Assembly (NCBI GenBank): GCA_944548615.1
Contig: OX155965.1
Span: forward strand, 20,557,101 to 20,621,100
From: Micropterix aruncella
Taxonomy: Eukaryota > Arthropoda > Insecta > Lepidoptera > Micropterigidae
Length of the DNA stretch: 64,000 nt
Direction: 5' to 3'
Position 1 is the first letter of the stretch; every line of letters begins with the position of its first letter. The notes under the pieces are model-generated. The model had not been told where the DNA came from and did not search any database. It worked only from the letters and a program-made list of their open reading frames with translations. Shown here one piece after another: positions 58,741 to 64,000 of the stretch. The position numbers and the translations under genes are program-made.

Positions 58741-58744
58741 GACT

Positions 58745-58830
58745 AGAACGGGCGAATCCGTCACCCCAGGAAGTTTTAACGATAGGGATCGTTCTGTCTC
58801 CTGTCGTGAGATGAGATCAGACAAGGGCGA
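58745..58830 (+). repeat. Dispersed repeat family A, truncated copy 5
   Basis: GGGCGAATCCGTCACCCCAG...ACGATAGGGATCGTTCTGTCTCC: the 5' end of family A only. Confidence 0.6.
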
Positions 58831-60069
58831 TCGTTTAATTTCCTAAATACTGTATATTTGTTTTTCAAAAATAACCCAGAGTTATAAAAAAATAGTTGTC
58901 ACCGAACTTACATAAGTATGCCAAATTTCAACTCAATCGGATACCAGCAATTGGTTGAATACCGGATTGCAAATTTTGAAACGAACAACTTAAATACGAA
59001 CATTGCAAATTATTTATATAGCTTGTAAATAACATCCGCATTCTTTCTGTTTATATCAAACTTATAATAAAAAATTATATTATAATATAGTTTTTATTTT
59101 ATTCGATTTTGAAAACATAAATCTTCCAACTATATAAATAATGTACGGTCCGATCGCTATTACTTGTAGGGGAGCTAACCATTTCACCCCACAATGCACC
59201 CGGGTGGGATATTATTGCGGCCGTTTCGGACGTTAAATGGCTAACAAGTAACAGCCTGAAGGGTCAATCAACTGAATTGCTAGCTGGAAAACGAGTCAGG
59301 CGCAGGAATTTTTATATACAGCAATTTCATTTTAAAGAGCATTTACGGTAATTAAAAAAACCGCTTAAAATAGTCAGAGAATGAAATTTACCTCGCTAAT
59401 ATACTTACGCGAATATTAGCGAGGTAACAAACCCTCCTGTTTGTTCATGAATGGGGAAGACCATTCGTGTTTATGAGAATATATTTACCACCTATTATGT
59501 AAACCTATGATAAGTTTTATTTAATTTTGTTTAATACAATATTATTATTTTATTTAATTTACCACGATTATCTATTTGTCGTATTCTACTTTAATTTATC
59601 TATTTTACGTATTCCATTTTAATTATTTCCTATTATTATAATTAGCACAGTATACCAGACAGTAGCGTCTTTTGGAACAAAATTGGAAACGAAGCGAGCT
59701 ACGTCACGAGTCCGAGGGCTCGCATATGGCCGCCACATTTCTACTACTCCGCCAACGCAGATGTCCAAAGGTTTTGAGAAATTCGCCACGCTAACCAAAG
59801 GCGTTCGTCGAGACGTGTCTCTCTGCTCACTTTCCTCGCACCCTATCCCCGCAATCCCCTTTCGCTTGAGAGTGCATCTAGTGTTCTCTAGATTTACTGT
59901 GTTATTAGTAAGCGATTATATTTTTTTTATAACCAATTTGTAATGACTATGGCACATTTTTTTAACTTGCTGTGTATACGTACTTACAAAAATAAAGAGC
60001 TCGCTGCATTGGAAAAATTCCTGACATTTATTTCGGCGGCAGCAGTACGTTTATGCTAATGTTCATATC
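58831..60069. other. No gene; GC-rich blocks
   Basis: Two blocks, about 59150-59270 and 59680-59900, are GC-richer than the background and not obviously repetitive. They could be regulatory or single-copy. Frame 59683-59943 (86 codons) is unassigned. Confidence 0.35.
59388..59427. repeat. Perfect 15-bp hairpin
   Basis: TTACCTCGCTAATAT (59388-59402) pairs exactly with 59413-59427 around a 10-nt loop. Confidence 0.8.
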
Positions 60070-60905
60070 TACACGACTCCTTAACAAAAAAAGAGTGTAA
60101 CGTGTTCAGGATTCATCTATGTATGTTTAACGTTTTTTATTCAACTATAACTTCTAAACGCTCGACCTGATTTAGAAGTATATGGTATCTTTAGAACCGT
60201 TATGTCATTCCAAGTGTCATAGAGTACTTAACTATACAAAATATTAAGTCAATAGTTATCTAAACTCAAAATCTTTAAATGGTAATATAATAATGTTATT
60301 TTAAAGTATTCATGGAAATATGCACGATATATCGTGTTTATATATTTATGTAAATATATTATCATGCCCCTCCTATCGCGGGGTAAAAATTTAGCCGTCA
60401 CTTCTGCGCGGAACAGTTTCGCGCGTGAAGTCGATGGCCTTGAGAAAAACGACCATAACTTTTAAACTACTGTACGGATTGTAAAAGAATAACTGTAGAA
60501 TGATCGCATTGAAATTTGACATATAAAACATTATAACTTTATCTCGTCAAACAATTAAGATAATAATGAATAAATATTACAAAGTTGGCATTTTACGCAG
60601 CGCGGAGAGCACTAACCAATATTGGTTAGATACAATTTTAGCATTTGTAAGCGTCTAACCAAAAATGGTTAACTCAAATCGAGCGGGTTTAATTTTAGGT
60701 AACACGATATATTTATGTAAATTTATTATGTTTATTGTCAAATGAAAGGTCTGACTCAGTACATTTCAAATAGATTATGCATCTGTATGGATAAATACAT
60801 AAACCAAAATATTTCATTTCAAAAATTAAAAAAAATACAAAAGTTCACTTTTTGTAAGGGTAGTTGTGTTTTTTATTTTGTTTTAATATACTTACTTGTT
60901 TTTCA
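60070..60905 (+). repeat. Dispersed repeat family D, interrupted copy
   Basis: Same block order as 51650-52110, with about 360 bp of foreign sequence between ATATATCGTGTTTA (60345) and TTGTCAAATGAAAGG (60735). Confidence 0.7.
60350..60710. mobile_element. MITE-like insert in family D repeat
   Basis: Absent from the family D copy at 51.9 kb. The interior resembles the TTAA MITE at 48981-49286 (GAATGATCGCATTGAAATTT versus CAATGATTGCATTGAAATTT). The right part carries two TAACCA...TGGTTA palindromic motifs, and the right end reads AGCGGGTTTAA. CACGATATATTTATGTAAATTTATT-like sequence flanks both sides, an unusually long duplication. The left border is uncertain. Confidence 0.55.
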
Positions 60906-61876
60906 ATATTAATAAATGTTAGGTTATGTTGCATTCACTTTCGAGGTACCCATGGAACAAAAACCATATGTGTTAAGCCAGGAGACCTCGGTCTCCACGG
61001 GAAATCCTTTAATCGGCTGATCAGTTTTCCTGAATTGTTCACCGAGCAATTCATGTAGGTTCCGGCGGTATATGGAACTTACCTTGCTAAATCCTTGTGT
61101 TTAATGAGTAAGATCGATGGGCTCGTAAATTAGTCAGAAATCATATGTCCAGAAATGTCACTGTTGATATAAATAGCTTCTCCTTTCTAAATAAAAAAAA
61201 AATAGGTTAGAAAAACCGTAACTCTTAGGAAATGTAAAGGTTGTTTGTGTTTCAGTCGCGAATTATGTGTTGGTGGATCTCAGTAGCCAGAGTTTTACTA
61301 AATTACATTCAGGTGTAAATGGCCTCGTCGATCCGAATGACGCAATTTACAGTGGTAAATTTCTTTAACATTGTATCACAAAATTTTTTACGTAAATTAA
61401 AGTGAAATAAAATGTATATTTCATATAAAATAATATAAAATATACATTATGTAAAATATAAAATTTAAATTTTAATATAATTTTCGACTACTTTTATTAT
61501 TTATGGATTATTTTGTTTTTTTTTTTATCATTACTTTATTTCTTTTTTTAATTTAAGTTTTATATATCTTTTATTGTAATGACTATTTTGATTATTTTAT
61601 TTAGTAATAAAGCAGAAAACATTTTTTCTGGAAATTTAATTTTAAATCGCTGTAAATTTGGCGTCTTTCTAGGAACAGGCGATGTCTAGTTAGGTTGTGA
61701 TATAAAATCAAATTTGTTAAAAAATAGTTATTTTGTTAAAAAAGAAAAAGTTATCTTGTTAAAAAAAAAATAAACAAAAATATAAATTACATCTGACATT
61801 AGATTGACATATTAAGTCTTTCCTTGGAATTCCACGAACGATACTTCGTGTGTCAAGGCGGTCGCTCTATTCCGCG
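60906..61876. other. No gene recognised
   Basis: Strongly AT-rich from 61370 to 61800. Confidence 0.4.
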
Positions 61877-62128
61877 CTAACAGTCGTAGCTTTCACAAAA
61901 AGTTCGTTCCACCTCCTGAATGTTTTCGGTTGCCTTGATGTTGTTTTGGGCCCTGTCTGTGGGGTGTTCAGGGCTAAAGAAATACCGAGGAACCTTTGCA
62001 CCCACGGCTAAACCAAATTTAAGCTTCGTCCATCGCTCAATAGCCGAATATATTATTACATAAAAAAATAACGTTGCCCACTCACAAATCTTTTCGAGGA
62101 TGCGTTGTATTAATGTTTCTGAATTGTT
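61877..62128 (-). other. ATG-less open frame, 83 codons
   Basis: The open minus frame between stops at 62129-62131 and 61877-61879 reads QRILEKICEW, RWTKLKFGLAVGAKVPRYFF and NIKATENIQEVERTFCESYD. There is no methionine. Composition looks coding-like, so an exon or retroelement piece is possible. Not recognised. Confidence 0.2.
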
Positions 62129-62406
62129 TTAGATCTCTTTAGATATATTAATAGTTTAAATATAAATAAATGACTAAAATGTTTAAACAAATGAAACAAT
62201 TTCTAGAAGAAGATCACGCAGACTGATCTCATAAAAGGGGAAACTCGTTTAAGACCATACCGAATAGTTTCCCATTAACCATTTCTCTGGGTCTTATAGT
62301 TTCTGAAATCCAAGTGCGATAGGACATACTGACGAATGGACGGACGAAGACACACACGATAAATAACACTTTTTTTAAATAAAAGTCTATAACCTTAAGG
62401 GAGAAT

Positions 62407-62520
62407 GCTTTGATTGAACCCATATATACAAACATTTACCAATCCATATATACATGATTGAACCCATATATACATACAAACATGATTGAACCCATATTGA
62501 ACCCATATATACAAACATTT
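62407..62520 (+). repeat. Short tandem repeat
   Basis: TTGAACCCATATATAC occurs about four times with variable spacers. Confidence 0.75.
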
Positions 62521-64000
62521 ACGCATGTGAAATTTACCAAAGAAACATTAACAAAAACTGTGTGTAATATAGTAACGAAATATATACCATTGTAGCCCAT
62601 ATTGATTCCTCAATTCCGAGATCGCAAGATTGCTCAATTTCATAGTACATGTTGGTAACCTTAATGAGCCCGCGATAAGCGGGTGGCGCTGAAAGCATTC
62701 GAAACTAATAGCAATTTATTTGGCTATCTTTAATAACCTTGAAAATGAATGGTTTTTTTATAAATAACTCACTGAATATAAAAAACCCTATTACTTAAAC
62801 TATGATGAAAATAATAATATTCAATTAATAGTGCCTTCTGTCAGATTTTTATATAGGCTGATTACATTTGAGAAATAAGACAGAGAGATAGAATGCCATC
62901 TGTTATAGAGATATTTTTTTTTTTTTTTTTTAATTTTATTTTCTTAAGGATAACTCACAGCCAATAATTTTGTAGTGAACAAAAATAGGAAGCTTAGAGC
63001 CATTTACAAGTTACCACTGATAATGACAATAATATTAACGTGAATTTAGACTGATATCATAAAGAAGATAATATAATAACTACTATAGTATATCTGAACA
63101 TTAAAATGCGTAACAATTTCGTTTACAGATCTGACTTATTAGTCATTATGAGATGTTTATATAATTCAATCAAATACACGCGTCAGTTGTAAACGACGCT
63201 GACAAAGAGCATTTCTCGAGTGACTAATAAGAAAAATTGAGGCTTCACGATTCTAATTAGGGGTTAATAGATTCGCTTCAGAATCACTAATGCGACTAAA
63301 TCACCCGGCGCTAAATAACTTTCTACCTAGTAGTTTGCCAAGAACGAGTCCGGATAAGAGTTTTTCTCAACTGGCCAGGAAGGTGAGATAAGTACAAAGT
63401 AACATGTCCCGTCCGAGTTACGTAATTTCCCAAATACCTGTTCCAGTCGAATCACAAGCTAAAATCCGAGCAAGAGAATAAAGCCTTCCTCCACGTGCAC
63501 TCTTTTCTCTCTTCGTCTGGGACAAAAGAGTAGCACGCGGACGCGAGCCTAAAAACAAAAGACAACTTACAAGAAAACTTTCGCCTTATTCACTATCGCA
63601 AGTTTGTGTTGACGCTAAGCGAGGAATACAATGGGCGTTATTTATTCAAGTGTGCCTTATAAACTTCTTTATTACTATAAGTTTTGCGAGTTTTCGTGTC
63701 GCTGTGGAAATAAACTCGGCCAGAAATAAAGTCGTCTTCTTTTCATGCACGATTTGTAGCATTAATTATTGCGCAAAGACCGACATACTTAACCAGACCG
63801 TAAAACAAAATCAAAATAAAAGACAATCGTAAATAATCAAACCACTACAAGTAAAGCTATCAAAGGCTTACTTATTTCAATAAAATTTGTTTAACCCTAG
63901 AATACTAATTTAAACTTATTACCAATTACTACTAATGATCGCCTGGCAGGCTACCATTTGGAATAAAACAAAAAAATCTACTAATATGTTATTAAAACTT
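62521..64000. other. No gene recognised
   Basis: AT-rich with a T run at about 62914-62931. The segment 63390-63620 is GC-richer and may be single-copy. The final frames are short. Confidence 0.4.

Noticed and set aside
1..64000. tRNA, rRNA or snRNA genes
   Set aside because: I looked for cloverleaf-type box A/B sequences and conserved rRNA cores and saw none; a covariance-model scan would be decisive.

Overview
This is eukaryotic, AT-rich, gene-poor DNA dominated by transposable elements. It has spliced relics, long non-coding stretches and decayed copies of many metazoan element classes. The mix includes BEL/Pao, an RTE-type LINE with a GAT tail, jockey/CR1-like LINEs, mariner/Tc1, hAT, TTAA-flanked MITEs and minisatellite-bearing elements. 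With a C2H2 zinc-finger gene that has insect-style linkers, it points to an insect. A moth or butterfly is my best guess, inferred from the repeat types rather than from a diagnostic host gene.

Layout. 1-13 kb: a repeat family of several hundred bp in several orientations, mariner and Tc1 relics, a minisatellite-bearing element (two copies) and an RTE LINE 3' end. 13-19 kb: a G-rich tract, then mostly non-coding DNA with a LINE reverse transcriptase relic. 19.6-20.8 kb: a DD41D mariner-like transposase broken by a 10-bp duplication and one stop. 23-28.9 kb: a foldback repeat, two unrecognised open frames, a hAT C-terminal relic and LINE pieces. 31.4-31.9 kb: a near-perfect long palindrome. 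31995-40887: a structurally intact BEL/Pao LTR retrotransposon on the minus strand, with equal-length LTRs, a TAAAG target duplication, primer site, polypurine tract and an uninterrupted 1885-residue Gag-Pol frame. 41.3-45.5 kb: another minisatellite element and an intron-containing transposase-like pseudogene. 46.4-47.05 kb: an antisense LINE relic. 47.28-48.47 kb: an 11-finger C2H2 gene, the only plausible host gene. Behind it a tail of decayed fingers reaches about 50.43 kb and is interrupted by a TTAA-flanked MITE and a TTA-flanked MITE. 50.4-64 kb: MITEs, a twin hairpin-bearing element, dispersed repeats and unassigned AT-rich DNA.

Nothing here forms an operon or a multi-gene pathway. 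The window records successive insertions: MITEs inside decayed zinc fingers, a MITE-like sequence inside another repeat, and a recent retrotransposon next to a foldback. The only genes that look intact are the BEL Gag-Pol and the zinc-finger protein. I saw no tRNA, rRNA, CRISPR array or bacterial-type operon. I did not find a convincing new multi-gene system. The most interesting items are the zinc-finger locus with its dated insertions, the intron-bearing transposon pseudogene, the palindromes, and a 236-codon hydrophobic open frame with no recognised family.
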